Positions 9,247 through 18,776 of a DNA stretch of 64,000 nucleotides are shown here, one piece after another (within the stretch, counting starts at the first letter, position 1; each line of letters opens with the position of its first letter). The stretch covers positions 1 to 64,000 of the forward strand of contig JAUZOO010000010.1 of the NCBI GenBank assembly GCA_030706405.1. Direction: 5' to 3'. Source of the DNA: Bacteroidota bacterium. GTDB lineage: Bacteria > Bacteroidota > Bacteroidia > Bacteroidales > JAAUTT01. Under the pieces are notes generated by a model that saw only the letters and a list, made by a program, of their open reading frames with translations, did not search any database and was not told the origin of the DNA. Made by a program: the position numbers and the translations under genes.

Positions 9247-10602
9247 TTAATTCAGGATAATTATCCGACGGTCAATCAGGATAAACACAATGGCAATCAC
9301 CGTACTGTAAAATAAATACCAACGGATTGGAATGTAGGCTTTGGGCGCAATGTGCAATGCGTAATAATTATATGCGATAAGGAAGATTTTTTCGAGAACA
9401 TGGATAGTGGCCGTTCCTAATGCAATACCTACGATACCTCGATCGAGGTAAAACATAAATATCAAACTGGCTATAATGTTAAGTACAATCTCAAGCAGCG
9501 AAGCCCAAAATACAACGCGGGTACGTTTTAGCCCGATAAGGATTGTCTGCGGGAAAAGGATGCGGCTTACAATCATCAACAGATATACCATAAATACGTC
9601 GGCACTCCGGTGAAATTCAACATTAAAGAGGTGGGTGTAAATCCATTTGCTTGAAAGCATCATCACAATTGACAATGGAAACAGGTAATGCATCAATTTG
9701 AGCGACTTTGTTTTAATTTCATACATCGCCCGACGCATTCGTTCCGGGGTTGAAAATTCGGTAAGCAATCCATTTCCTAGTCCGTTGGCCATTGAACTGA
9801 CAAAAGGCATCTCCTTAGCTCCGTACCGGAAAAGGGCAAATTTTGCCGGATCAGCCGTCCACGAAGCAATAAACCCGTCGATATATTGAGATGACCCACT
9901 TAATAAGCAGCTCATCACCAATGGCATACCAAGATGCAAATGTGTCTTTATATATTGAAAAGAGAATTTAAACTCGGCATATCGTTCCAAAAGTACCAGT
10001 AACCAAATGAATTTAACTGCAGTGACAGCGATAAGGCTCCAGATGGCTATTTCGATGCCAAACCCCAGTATTACTGAGCCACACACCAGCACTACCTGGG
10101 CAGCCGACATCCAGAATACATAATTGATGATTTGGTAAGGACGGTTACGCACATAATAGATGTATTCCACCAATGGCGTGGTATTACTCAAAATAAAATA
10201 AACTACCAATGGAATGGCATGAGGTACAACCCTCAGATCTCTGTAAACATATATGTTATTGCGAAACAATAAGATAAGTAGCCCAAACCCACAACTAAAG
10301 AAAGCCAGAAGGAGAAACGTGTTAAATATTTCAGGCGATTTTTTCCTGAAATCGTCGCGTTTGGCAAAAATATGATTGTTGTTGTAAAGCGGAAGGAATG
10401 ACTGAATGATACCAGTTACCCAAAAATAGCTCAGTGCGCTGGCCAAGAGCATCATTAACTCAAAATCTCCAATCTCGGCCTTTGTAAGATGGGTAAGATG
10501 CTGCTTGGTAAAAACGGCACTAATAATAAGGAAAGTGATAAAACGGCTGACCTGAGAAAACTGAAGCCCGAAGATGATATTAAATTTGCTTTTAAGGTTC
10601 AA
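9247..10602 (-). CDS. Polysaccharide/lipid-linked oligosaccharide flippase family membrane protein
   Basis: 451 residues with about 12-14 hydrophobic segments throughout and the N-terminal pattern of Wzx/MOP-superfamily polysaccharide transport proteins (short cytosolic start, Q-SR-ITFL first helix). Such proteins move lipid-linked glycans across the inner membrane. No glycosyltransferase genes lie next to it, so the substrate cannot be inferred. A TATTTTTG element on the minus strand at 10653-10660 is a candidate promoter. The ATG at 10600-10602 is the start. Confidence 0.78.
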   Translation of the reverse strand: MNLKSKFNIIFGLQFSQVSRFITFLIISAVFTKQHLTHLTKAEIGDFELMMLLASALSYFWVTGIIQSFLPLYNNNHIFAKRDDFRKKSPEIFNTFLLLAFFSCGFGLLILLFRNNIYVYRDLRVVPHAIPLVVYFILSNTTPLVEYIYYVRNRPYQIINYVFWMSAAQVVLVCGSVILGFGIEIAIWSLIAVTAVKFIWLLVLLERYAEFKFSFQYIKTHLHLGMPLVMSCLLSGSSQYIDGFIASWTADPAKFALFRYGAKEMPFVSSMANGLGNGLLTEFSTPERMRRAMYEIKTKSLKLMHYLFPLSIVMMLSSKWIYTHLFNVEFHRSADVFMVYLLMIVSRILFPQTILIGLKRTRVVFWASLLEIVLNIIASLIFMFYLDRGIVGIALGTATIHVLEKIFLIAYNYYALHIAPKAYIPIRWYLFYSTVIAIVFILIDRRIIILN

Positions 10603-10681
10603 CGCCGTTGATTATTGGGGTTTCTAATAGGAATCTCAAATTACTGACACAACAAAAATAATTAAAAATTTAACTAACCGC

Positions 10682-10713
10682 TTGGAGAATTCTAAATAAT
10701 ATATTTATCTTTG
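10682..10713 (+). promoter_or_regulatory. Promoter of tRNA-His
   Basis: TATCTTTG at 10706-10713 matches TAnnTTTG and a TTG lies 21 nt upstream at 10682-10684. The -7 box ends 14 nt before the tRNA. Confidence 0.7.
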
Positions 10714-10727
10714 CGCACCGAAAAAAT

Positions 10728-10805
10728 GGTGGATGTAGCTCAGTCGGTTAGAGTAGTGGATTGTGGTTCCATTGGTCGTGGGTTCGAATCCCATCTTCCA
10801 CCCCA
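10728..10805 (+). tRNA. tRNA-His (anticodon GTG)
   Basis: A full cloverleaf: acceptor GTGGATG/CTTCCAC, D arm GCTC/GAGT, anticodon arm GTGGA-TTGTGGT-TCCAT with GTG at positions 34-36, and T arm GTGGG-TTCGAAT-CCCAT. The histidine hallmarks are present: extra G at -1 (10728) opposite discriminator C73 (10802). CCA is encoded (10803-10805). The acceptor stem has one T-T mismatch at 6:67. Confidence 0.96.
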
Positions 10806-10810
10806 AAAAT

Positions 10811-10847
10811 AAAAAGCGATAATTCTGTGAGAGTTATCGCTTTTTTT
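10811..10847. terminator. Bidirectional terminator between tRNA-His and aroK
   Basis: AAAAAGCGATAA (10811-10822) pairs perfectly with TTATCGCTTTTT (10834-10845) around an 11-nt loop. T runs flank both sides, so it can end the tRNA-His transcript on the plus strand and the parE-parC-aroK transcript on the minus strand. Confidence 0.9.
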
Positions 10848-10862
10848 ATGATTTATTTGCTG

Positions 10863-11363
10863 TTACTCATTTCGCAACAATGGCAAAATATCCTCAACCT
10901 TCAGGTTTGCGGCCTCAACATAGTATTGAGCTCGATTATAGAACGGTTCTCGTTCGGTCAACTTTTCGGCAATAAATTGCAATAGTTCTTCACCCGATTT
11001 TCCAGCCAAAATGGGTCTTGTCCCCGTTGAATATTTTAACCGGTGAGCCAGCACCGACGGGGAAGCTTTTAGATAAACGGTCCTTCCTGAGCGGTTCATT
11101 ATATCGATATTATCGAAAAAACAAGGAGCTCCGCCCCCGGTTGAAATCACCAGATTGTCTTCGGAAAGATTCTTCAGAAAACGGTTTTCGGCTTCGCGAA
11201 AAGTATTCTCTCCTAAGTTTGTAAAGATTTCGGAGACTTTCATCCCATATTCTTCTTCGATAACATGGTCCTGATCGACAAATCGGTACCCGAGTCGGGA
11301 AGCAAGCTGCTTTCCGATAGTGGTTTTGCCGCTTCCCATGTAACCAATTAAAAAAATACGCAT
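10863..11363 (-). CDS. aroK: Shikimate kinase
   Basis: 166 residues. It phosphorylates shikimate with ATP in the chorismate pathway. Walker A GYMGSGKTT at 8-16, the shikimate-binding FVDQD segment near 33-37, the GENTFREAE segment and the TGGGAP motif (75-80) are all present, as is the lid RPILAG. It is the last gene after parE and parC on the same strand. The 53-nt gap to parC holds a 10-bp hairpin. Confidence 0.95.
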   Translation of the reverse strand: MRIFLIGYMGSGKTTIGKQLASRLGYRFVDQDHVIEEEYGMKVSEIFTNLGENTFREAENRFLKNLSEDNLVISTGGGAPCFFDNIDIMNRSGRTVYLKASPSVLAHRLKYSTGTRPILAGKSGEELLQFIAEKLTEREPFYNRAQYYVEAANLKVEDILPLLRNE

Positions 11364-11378
11364 ATCTGTAAATAAGAA

Positions 11379-11403
11379 GTACTGAGTATTTTGTACTCAG
11401 TAC
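11379..11403 (-). promoter_or_regulatory. Hairpin in the parC-aroK gap
   Basis: GTACTGAGTA (11379-11388) and TACTCAGTAC (11394-11403) are perfect inverted arms with a 5-nt loop, 13 nt after the parC stop and 15 nt before the aroK ATG. There is no T run, so it looks more like an mRNA processing or stability hairpin than a terminator. Confidence 0.55.
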
Positions 11404-11416
11404 CGGGTAAATAAAC

Positions 11417-14056
11417 TTAAAGTTCCAACGACATTTGTGGAGGTTCGTTATCATCCTCCACATCGAAATTTACCGGCGAAGTATCGCCCCCGTCTTCCTG
11501 TTCCGGATCGGCAAAGGTTTCTTCTTCGTCTTCAATAAGTGGATCTATCTCGTAAATATCGGCAACCACAAAGGTCGAGAGCCGTTTTCCTTTAGCTTTT
11601 ACGCCCTTTACGGCAATGAAACTTTCGGCATCGACAACTTCCACCGGACGGGTTTTGTGCGCACCTCCAAATTTCATTTGGAAGCGCGGATGCTGGCGGC
11701 CGCTAATGCATATTAGCTTAGAGCCTTCTTCCTCAGCCGTAAAATTGGTAAGGTTAGAGGTTGCTTCAAAAACAAAGCGTTTCAGATAATAACTTTTCTG
11801 TTCGCCATCGTAATAAACGGCGGAATAAACCTTGTTGGACTTAAATTTTTCGACCAACAGAACATCGTCTTCAAAGTGGGTAGTCAAATCGGAAGAAGTA
11901 AGCCGGTAAGTTCCTGATTTAGTAACCTCGAGGAGCCTGTCGCCATCGGCAAACTCGCCCAGCAACGTACCTTTACCATCCATGTTAAGGCGGTTAACGG
12001 TTTCGTCGTACCAAATTTTAGGTCCGCCAATCGTTGATGTACCTTTTTGTTTCAGCACAATTTTATGAATGGCGTAACGGGTAAGGATATTTCCCTGTGC
12101 ATCGCGACCTTTAATAGCTAACTGGCCAAAATCGACATCGATGATAAGGCTTTTAAGACGCGGACGCGGACGAAGCGTTACCCGTACAATTTCGGCCTCG
12201 CCGTTAGGGTTGGCCGTGAAATAGAGAACCTGCGAATCGGCAGCCCCTTTGGTAAAGGTATATTCCTTATCGCGCGTAATTCCGGTGATGGCACAACGCT
12301 TCATCATTATCGGGCCATTTTTGCCATCGCGGTAAATTACGTTGTAAATGGTACGCGTGTCATTTTTGCGGAAAATATTGACATAGATGAGGTTCTTACC
12401 CAAAAAGGCCTTGTCCTGTACCTTGCTTATGGTATAGGTTCCGTCCTTGCGGATGGCGAGTACATCGTCGATGTCTGAGCAATCGCACAGGTACTCGTCT
12501 TTTTTTAACCCATAACCGGCAAAACCTTCTTCCCAGTTCACATAAAGTTTTTCGTTGGCAATAACCACCTGGGTTGCCTGGATATTATCGAAGTTGCGGA
12601 GTTCGGTTTTACGTTCGCGACCTTTGCCGTATTTCTTTTTGATATTCAGGAAGTAATCGATGGTGTAACGAACAATATTCTCGATGTTCGATTTTACATG
12701 TTCCATCTCTTCTTCAATACCTCTTATTAGCTCATCAATTTTTTTGATGTCGGTATTGTGGATTTTCCGGACAGGCTTTTCGGTAAGTTTAAGAATGTCT
12801 TCGCGGGTTATTTCGCGACGGAAAAGCTTACGGAACGGATCGAAGCCGCGTTCGATATTTACGAGTGCCAGCTCCCAGGTATCGGTCTTCTTCTCCAGTT
12901 CCTGATAGATTTTTTCTTCGAAGAAGATTTTTTCGAGCGACGACATGTGCCATTCTTCGAGAAGTTCGGCAAGCCGGATTTCGAGTTCGGTTCTTAAAAG
13001 GCGCAGCGTGTTATCGGTTGAGATACGAAGCATCTCAGTAACGCCCACAAATCGGGGTTTATCGTTTTCGATAACGCACGAGTTGGGCGAAATCGGAATC
13101 TCACAATCGGTAAAAGCATACAGGGCATCAATAGTCTTGTCGGGCTCGACACCGGCGGCCAGGTGAATGGCAATTTCAACGTTTGCGGCTGTATTGTCGT
13201 CAACTTTACGGATTTTGATTTTGCCTTTTTCGTTGGCTTTCAAAATACTTTCGATGAGCGACGTAGTGGTTCTTCCGAAAGGTATTTCGTTAATTATCAG
13301 TGTTTTTTTATCCAGTTTCGAGATGCGAGCGCGTACCCTGATGGAGCCTCCGCGTAAACCGTCGTTATAGCGCGAAGCATCGAGCATTCCACCGGTAGGG
13401 AAGTCGGGATAAAGCTCGAACGGCTGGCCTTTAAGATAGGCAACCGAAGCGTCGATAAGCTCAATGAAGTTGTGCGGCAGGATTTTCGATGCCAAACCTA
13501 CGGCAATACCTTCCACGCCCTGGGTGAGGAGCAACGGGAACTTCACGGGCAGTGTCACCGGTTCCTTGTTACGGCCGTCGTAGCTGAGCATCCACTCGGT
13601 GGTTTTGGGGTTGAACACCACGTCGAGGGCAAATTTGGAAAGACGCGCCTCGATGTAACGCGGAGCTGCCGCGCTGTCGCCGGTGAGGATGTTACCCCAG
13701 TTTCCCTGGCAATCGATGAGCAAGTCTTTCTGTCCGAGTTGTACCAATGCATCGCCAATGGAAGCATCGCCATGCGGGTGAAATTGCATGGTATGTCCGA
13801 TAACGTTGGCCACCTTATTGTAGCGTCCGTCATCCATGCGGCGCATGGAGTGAAGGATACGACGTTGCACGGGTTTCAGCCCGTCGTGCAGGTGGGGTAC
13901 AGCCCGTTCAAGAATTACGTACGAGGCGTAATCGAGAAACCAATCCTTATACATCCCGGTAAGGGCCTTCACCTTTTGCAGTTCTTCGGTAGGAAGGGCT
14001 TCGTTGTCTTCCGTCAAATCGTCGTCAGCAGGTGAATTTAAAAGTTCGTCGCTCAT
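11417..14056 (-). CDS. parC: DNA topoisomerase IV subunit A
   Basis: 879 residues. It is the DNA-cleaving subunit of the type IIA topoisomerase that unlinks daughter chromosomes. The breakage-reunion domain is typical (HDGLKPVQRRIL, QFHPHGDASIG) with the catalytic tyrosine in AAAPRYIEARLS at 134. The C-terminal part carries beta-propeller-like repeats and ends in a very acidic tail (about 835-879). It sits 70 nt after parE on the same strand, the usual pairing, which separates it from gyrA. Confidence 0.93.
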   Translation of the reverse strand: MSDELLNSPADDDLTEDNEALPTEELQKVKALTGMYKDWFLDYASYVILERAVPHLHDGLKPVQRRILHSMRRMDDGRYNKVANVIGHTMQFHPHGDASIGDALVQLGQKDLLIDCQGNWGNILTGDSAAAPRYIEARLSKFALDVVFNPKTTEWMLSYDGRNKEPVTLPVKFPLLLTQGVEGIAVGLASKILPHNFIELIDASVAYLKGQPFELYPDFPTGGMLDASRYNDGLRGGSIRVRARISKLDKKTLIINEIPFGRTTTSLIESILKANEKGKIKIRKVDDNTAANVEIAIHLAAGVEPDKTIDALYAFTDCEIPISPNSCVIENDKPRFVGVTEMLRISTDNTLRLLRTELEIRLAELLEEWHMSSLEKIFFEEKIYQELEKKTDTWELALVNIERGFDPFRKLFRREITREDILKLTEKPVRKIHNTDIKKIDELIRGIEEEMEHVKSNIENIVRYTIDYFLNIKKKYGKGRERKTELRNFDNIQATQVVIANEKLYVNWEEGFAGYGLKKDEYLCDCSDIDDVLAIRKDGTYTISKVQDKAFLGKNLIYVNIFRKNDTRTIYNVIYRDGKNGPIMMKRCAITGITRDKEYTFTKGAADSQVLYFTANPNGEAEIVRVTLRPRPRLKSLIIDVDFGQLAIKGRDAQGNILTRYAIHKIVLKQKGTSTIGGPKIWYDETVNRLNMDGKGTLLGEFADGDRLLEVTKSGTYRLTSSDLTTHFEDDVLLVEKFKSNKVYSAVYYDGEQKSYYLKRFVFEATSNLTNFTAEEEGSKLICISGRQHPRFQMKFGGAHKTRPVEVVDAESFIAVKGVKAKGKRLSTFVVADIYEIDPLIEDEEETFADPEQEDGGDTSPVNFDVEDDNEPPQMSLEL

Positions 14057-14126
14057 TATATTTAATAATTCAGAAATTTAAAGATTCAGTAATTCAAGAC
14101 GTCTCAATTGGCACATTGAATAATTG

Positions 14127-15974
14127 TCACTTTTCTGCTACCACGTCTTCCTCAATCCGCAGGTTGTCGATGATGAAATCCTGACGTTCGGGGGTATTTT
14201 TGCCCATGTAGAATTCGAGCAGCTCGGCCACGTTGTCGGCTTTACGCAGGGTAACGGGTTCGAGACGGATATTGGCATTGATGAAATGCTTGAACTCATC
14301 GGGCGAAATTTCTCCTAACCCTTTAAATCGGGTGATTTCGGGATTTGGCCCTAAAGCCTTGATGGCAGCTTCGCGTTCCTGGTCGCTGTAACAATACGAG
14401 GTTTTCTTCTTGTTACGCACACGGAAAAGCGGGGTTTGAAGGATATAAAGATGTCCGTTTTTAATCAAATCGGGGAAATACTGCAAGAAGAAGGTGATGA
14501 GCAACAGGCGGATGTGCATCCCGTCCACGTCGGCATCGGTAGCGATGATGACCTGGTTGTAACGGATGTTTTCGATACCGTCTTCGATGTTCAAAGCGGC
14601 CTGAAGCAAATTGAATTCCTCGTTTTCGTAAACGATTTTTTTGGTAAGCCCGTAAGAGTTAAGCGGCTTTCCTTTGAGACTGAAAACGGCCTGGGTATTT
14701 ACATCGCGCGATTTGGTGATGGAACCGCTGGCCGAATCTCCCTCGGTGATGAAGATGCTGGTTTCGTAGCGGCGGTCATCGTCGGAGTTAAAGTGCAGAC
14801 GGCAATCGCGCAGTTTACGGTTGTGAAGGCTTACCTTTTTGGCACGTTCGCGGGCAAGGCTCTTGATACCGGCCATGGCCTTGCGTTCCTTCTCCGATTC
14901 CACAATTTTACGCAAGAGGATCTCGGCAACATCGGAATTTCGGTGAAGAAAATTATCGAGTTCTTTCTTTAAAAAGTCGGTGATGAAATTCTTTACCGAA
15001 GGTCCGTCAGGTCCAACATCTTTGGAACCGAGCTTGGTTTTGGTCTGCGATTCGAAAACCGGTTCCTGAACTTTGATACTCAGGGCGGCAATCATCGAGG
15101 TACGGATGTCCGACGGGTCAAAATCCTTCTTGTAGAACTCGCGGATAACCTTTACAATGCCTTCGCGGAAAGCCTGCAGGTGCGTTCCTCCCTGTGTGGT
15201 GTTCTGTCCGTTTACAAAGCTGTAATACTCTTCGCCATATTGATTTCCGTGGCAAAGCGCCAGCTCAATATCCTCGGCTTTGAGGTGTATGATAGGATAA
15301 AGCCCCGGACTGCTCATGTTTTCGTTAAGCAGGTCGAGCAAACCGTTGGATGAATAAAATTTAGTACCGTTAAAGTTGATGGTCAAACCACTATTGAGGT
15401 AAACGTAGTTACGGCACATGCGTTCGACATATTCGAACATAAACCGGTAATGGCCAAAAACGGTATCGTCGGCAACGAACATTACCTTGGTGCCGTTTTT
15501 CTTATCGGAAGCCTCCTCCGGACGTTCCTCTACGAGGTTTCCCCCAGAGAATTCGGCATGTTTGCAGCGGCCTTCACGGTAACTTTGAATGATAAACTGC
15601 GACGACAGGGCATTCACGGCCTTGATACCAACCCCGTTCAACCCTACCGATTTCTGGAACACCTTGCTGTCGTATTTGGCGCCGGTATTGATTTTAGAGG
15701 CTACATCAACCAGTTTCCCGAGCGGGATACCACGGCCATGGTCGCGGATGGTAACCTGACGTTCGTTGATGATGATGTCGATAACTTTACCGAAGCCCAT
15801 CATAAACTCGTCGATACAGTTATCGAGCACTTCTTTAACCAGGATGTAAATACCGTCGTCGGGCGAAGTTCCATCGCCCAATTTGCCGATATACATACCG
15901 GGGCGGCGGCGGATATGCTCGTTCCACGCAAGGGTTTTAATACTGTCTTCGGAATAATTGGCTGCAGCTGTCAT
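14127..15974 (-). CDS. parE: DNA topoisomerase IV subunit B
   Basis: 615 residues from ATG 15972-15974. It is the ATPase subunit: GHKL fold ([23 protein letters not shown]), transducer domain and C-terminal Toprim domain ([21 protein letters not shown]). An in-frame TTG seven codons upstream (15993-15995) is rejected because it is the last three bases of the -7 promoter box TATCTTTG (15993-16000), so it would not be transcribed or would be at the very 5' end. First gene of parE-parC-aroK. Confidence 0.95.
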   Translation of the reverse strand: MTAAANYSEDSIKTLAWNEHIRRRPGMYIGKLGDGTSPDDGIYILVKEVLDNCIDEFMMGFGKVIDIIINERQVTIRDHGRGIPLGKLVDVASKINTGAKYDSKVFQKSVGLNGVGIKAVNALSSQFIIQSYREGRCKHAEFSGGNLVEERPEEASDKKNGTKVMFVADDTVFGHYRFMFEYVERMCRNYVYLNSGLTINFNGTKFYSSNGLLDLLNENMSSPGLYPIIHLKAEDIELALCHGNQYGEEYYSFVNGQNTTQGGTHLQAFREGIVKVIREFYKKDFDPSDIRTSMIAALSIKVQEPVFESQTKTKLGSKDVGPDGPSVKNFITDFLKKELDNFLHRNSDVAEILLRKIVESEKERKAMAGIKSLARERAKKVSLHNRKLRDCRLHFNSDDDRRYETSIFITEGDSASGSITKSRDVNTQAVFSLKGKPLNSYGLTKKIVYENEEFNLLQAALNIEDGIENIRYNQVIIATDADVDGMHIRLLLITFFLQYFPDLIKNGHLYILQTPLFRVRNKKKTSYCYSDQEREAAIKALGPNPEITRFKGLGEISPDEFKHFINANIRLEPVTLRKADNVAELLEFYMGKNTPERQDFIIDNLRIEEDVVAEK

Positions 15975-15992
15975 GGCTTTTTGAAATTTGAG

Positions 15993-16000
15993 CAAAGATA
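15993..16000 (-). promoter_or_regulatory. -7 promoter element (TATCTTTG) of parE-parC-aroK
   Basis: CAAAGATA on the plus strand reads TATCTTTG on the minus strand, a perfect TAnnTTTG, ending 18 nt before the parE ATG. No clear -33 box is seen. Confidence 0.65.
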
Positions 16001-16129
16001 AATAAAACTAAATAGCCTCACCGGAATGAATTTTCAACAGGGGGTGTTCAAATGTGGTGAAAAGTTTTTTGGAAGGTAAATCCAAAATGTGACCTGATAA
16101 TACTCAATCCTTTGCTTAAAACGGAGCTT

Positions 16130-16426
16130 TTAAGCTATTGGTTGCCCCATAAACCAAGAGATGGCAGCGCTGTAGGCACTTTCCTTCCCGGTTTTGACGG
16201 CCAGTTGTTCGAAGCGTTTCAGTTCGTCAGGATTTTGTAAAGCCTGGCGGGCTTGAGTTACGGCGGCTGCAAAACGGAGCCGTGACTCTTCCTGCTTTGG
16301 GGTAGCTGTTTTTTTGCTTGGGGATAATACATAAGCCGTTGTTTTTCCTCTTCGTTTTCGGAACACCAACTGTCCTACTTTGCCGCTCAACCCTTCGGTT
16401 ACAATGTTGCCTTTAATCTTAGCCAT
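16130..16426 (-). CDS. Small basic protein of unknown function
   Basis: 98 residues, rich in Lys, Arg, Gln and Ala, with no signal peptide or membrane segment. The N-terminal half (KVGQLVFRKRRGKTTAYVL) looks like a beta-rich, basic surface and the second half like one or two amphipathic helices. I do not recognise the family. It stands alone between parE and the transporter genes and is preceded by five 11-bp phased repeats (16462-16512) that probably control it. A hairpin GCTTAAAA/TTTTAAGC (16114-16135) overlaps its stop codon. Confidence 0.7.
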   Translation of the reverse strand: MAKIKGNIVTEGLSGKVGQLVFRKRRGKTTAYVLSPSKKTATPKQEESRLRFAAAVTQARQALQNPDELKRFEQLAVKTGKESAYSAAISWFMGQPIA

Positions 16427-16461
16427 AGCGCTGTTTCTTTAGTGGTTGTATAGTTATAATA

Positions 16462-16512
16462 CGTTTATCCTTCGTTTATAGTCCGTTTATGATACGTTTA
16501 TCTTTCGTTTAT
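16462..16512. repeat. Five CGTTTAT direct repeats at exact 11-bp spacing
   Basis: CGTTTAT starts at 16462, 16473, 16484, 16495 and 16506. The 4-nt spacers differ (CCTT, AGTC, GATA, CTTT), so the heptamer and its phasing are what is kept. An 11-bp period puts each copy on about the same DNA face. The array ends about 36 nt upstream of the 98-residue gene on the minus strand, so it may be an operator or activator array for that gene. Confidence 0.9.
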
Positions 16513-16663
16513 TATTCGATGTGAATATAGTGTTTTTTCGCTCTGGGAGTATGGTAAGTAAGGATTTATATTATGGGGTAATTAAGCGGCAATGTTGTTG
16601 GCTTAAGATTTGAGGGTAAACGGATGTTTTAAATTTGCCCCATTAGGAATTAGGGTTTAAACT

Positions 16664-17824
16664 TTAAATAACTAGCATTTTAATAACTGCTAATCCAACC
16701 CCTCCCAAAATTATCCAGATAATATTAATATTACGTACAAGCAGTACAAACGCAGCAATAGCAACGAAGATATTTAATGGATTCCATTGAATATCCCTTC
16801 CGAAATGGTACGCAATAACCGACAGAAACCCGACAAAAGAGCAAAGTATCCCGTTAATTATTTTGTTGAATTGTTTATACCGTCGAAGCTTATCAAAAAA
16901 GGGAACAATACCCATCAAAATCAGGAATGACGGAGTGAATACACAAACCGTGGCAATAATGCTCCCGACAAGTCCAAAGTGCATATATCCCACAAAGGTG
17001 GCGGCAATAATGATGGACCCGGGGGTTATCTGCCCCAGGATAATTCCGTCGAGAAATGTTTTGTGGTCAAACCAAGCGTAAATGTCCACCAGTTCGTGAA
17101 ACATGATGGGAACAGCAGCCAGCCCGCCTCCAAACGAAAACAGGTCGATACGCAGCATGATGGTTGCCAGCGTAAAATAATCTTTATTAATAAGGAAAAG
17201 AATACCGGAAGAGACGGCTACCACTCCCAAGCCTATGAGGAAAACACGAAAGGTACGGGTACGTCCGGTACTTTGCGGAGGTCTATCCTTGTGCTGCGAG
17301 AGAAAGAGCCCGAGAATCGCCCCAATTGTCAGCACGGCAACCGGGTGTAATTTGGTGAGGAACAATCCGGCTGCAATAACGGCGATAAGCACATCGTTTA
17401 CGTTACGAAAGTTTTTGCTTCCGAAGATATAAGCGGCATTGGCTACAATGGGCACAATAACCACGCGAAGGCTTTCGAGGATGGCATCGACAAAGCTTAT
17501 ATTTTTTGCGTGTTTATAAAGAATGGAGAGCGCAAGCATAATCAGAAAAGCAGGTAGCCCGAAACCTATAAAACATACTATTGCCCCTCTGATACCCTTG
17601 AGCTTTAATCCTATATATGCGGCCAGCTGCATTACAATAGCGCCGGGAATAATCTGGCAGAGCGCAAGTCCGGTATCGAAGGTATGACCGTCCAACCATT
17701 CTTTTTTGTCTACAATGTGTTTACGGATGTGGGCAGTCATAGCCAAACCTCCAAAGGCAGTAAGGCCGATGATGAAAAATTCGAGAAATAGCTCGTAATA
17801 CGAATAGCGGATTTTGGGCTTCAT
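16664..17824 (-). CDS. chrA: Chromate transporter family (CHR), two-domain form
   Basis: 386 residues from ATG 17822-17824; an in-frame TTG two codons upstream would touch the previous stop and is not preferred. About ten to twelve membrane segments form two homologous halves, each opening with the family signature (GLTAFGG near residue 20 and LFSFGGGLAA near residue 220). CHR proteins export chromate and possibly related oxyanions such as sulfate. It follows the YeiH gene after 6 nt, so the two are co-transcribed. Whether the substrate is chromate is not shown by the sequence. Confidence 0.85.
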   Translation of the reverse strand: MKPKIRYSYYELFLEFFIIGLTAFGGLAMTAHIRKHIVDKKEWLDGHTFDTGLALCQIIPGAIVMQLAAYIGLKLKGIRGAIVCFIGFGLPAFLIMLALSILYKHAKNISFVDAILESLRVVIVPIVANAAYIFGSKNFRNVNDVLIAVIAAGLFLTKLHPVAVLTIGAILGLFLSQHKDRPPQSTGRTRTFRVFLIGLGVVAVSSGILFLINKDYFTLATIMLRIDLFSFGGGLAAVPIMFHELVDIYAWFDHKTFLDGIILGQITPGSIIIAATFVGYMHFGLVGSIIATVCVFTPSFLILMGIVPFFDKLRRYKQFNKIINGILCSFVGFLSVIAYHFGRDIQWNPLNIFVAIAAFVLLVRNINIIWIILGGVGLAVIKMLVI

Positions 17825-17830
17825 ACGCAA

Positions 17831-18754
17831 TCAGGATATGGTATGCATGATAACGAGTAACGAAGATACGGAAATAAACGCCCACAAAAGTATTCCCTGG
17901 ATGAAAGGGCGTGCGCCAACGGCTTTAAACGTTTCTTTAGTGAGCCCGGCGCCGATGAGAAATAATGTAACATTCAGCCCGGTTTTTGAAACGGCAACGA
18001 TGATCCCCGAAACCTGATGAATAGCCGGAATAACCGTATTAACCAGCATTGCCACCACAAAAAGAAAGATGAAATAAGGAATCTTTATGTTTCCGCTTTT
18101 GTTTTTGAAAAGAAAAACGGTAAGTATCGATAGCGGGATGATCCACAAAGCCCGTTCGAGCTTAATGGTCGTGGCCGTTTGCAAAGCTTCCTGTCCATAT
18201 CTGGCCGATGCACCTACAACCGAGCTTGTGTCGTGAATGGCAATGGCCGCCCAAACACCAAACTGATGTTGTGAGAGGTGCAGCATATTCCCAATGAATG
18301 GAAAAACGAATAACGCTACCGAATTAAGGATAAAAACAGCTCCTAATGCGGTCGATATTTGTTTTTGGTTCGATTTAATGATGGGAGAGATGGCAGCAAT
18401 GGCGCTTCCCCCGCAAATAGCCGTGCCCGACGAAATAAGGAATGCGGTTTTTCGTTCCACGTTAAGCCGTTTTCCGAAATACCAGCCCAACACCAACGTG
18501 CTGACGATGGAACAAATGGTAAATACCAGGCCTTGTTCTCCGGCTTTGAGGGCAGTGACGGCATTCATACCAAAGCCGAGGCCAACCACTGAGGCTTGCA
18601 ATAGATAATGGGTCATTTTTCCGGTTACCGAAGCAAAAGGATTGGCTGTAATTTGGGCAACAATCAGTCCGGCCAGAAGGGCTAGCGGGGCATCAATCCA
18701 GGGCGTAAGACAAAGCACTAAAGCCCCTGCGAAAATAAGTTTGGAAGCGTTCAT
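17831..18754 (-). CDS. YeiH family putative sulfate exporter
   Basis: 307 residues with about nine to ten membrane segments, GLGFGMN near residue 60, SSGTAICGGSAI near residue 108 and HDTSSVVGAS near residue 174, which are hallmarks of the YeiH/UPF0324 family. The family is annotated as putative sulfate exporters; in enterobacteria yeiH sits beside the LysR gene yeiE. The LysR gene here ends 71 nt upstream, which repeats that pairing. Its own promoter with a dyad inside the spacer lies at 18777-18808. Confidence 0.87.
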   Translation of the reverse strand: MNASKLIFAGALVLCLTPWIDAPLALLAGLIVAQITANPFASVTGKMTHYLLQASVVGLGFGMNAVTALKAGEQGLVFTICSIVSTLVLGWYFGKRLNVERKTAFLISSGTAICGGSAIAAISPIIKSNQKQISTALGAVFILNSVALFVFPFIGNMLHLSQHQFGVWAAIAIHDTSSVVGASARYGQEALQTATTIKLERALWIIPLSILTVFLFKNKSGNIKIPYFIFLFVVAMLVNTVIPAIHQVSGIIVAVSKTGLNVTLFLIGAGLTKETFKAVGARPFIQGILLWAFISVSSLLVIMHTIS

Positions 18755-18776
18755 TTTTGTATGATTTTAACCGGAG

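Noticed and set aside
13472-14035. 187-codon plus-strand frame opposite parC
   Set aside because: Shadow of the conserved ParC N-terminal region on the other strand.
14436-14972. 178-codon plus-strand frame opposite parE
   Set aside because: Antisense to the Toprim region of parE with no recognisable domain.
15975-15995. Seven-codon TTG-initiated extension of parE
   Set aside because: The TTG is part of the -7 box TATCTTTG, so it would lie upstream of the transcription start; the family start matches ATG 15974.
15450-16001. 183-codon plus-strand frame opposite the parE start
   Set aside because: Antisense to the ATPase domain; it also runs over the parE promoter.
16462-16512. CRISPR-like array
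   Set aside because: The repeat is only 7 bp with 4-nt spacers and no cas genes. Phased binding sites are more likely.
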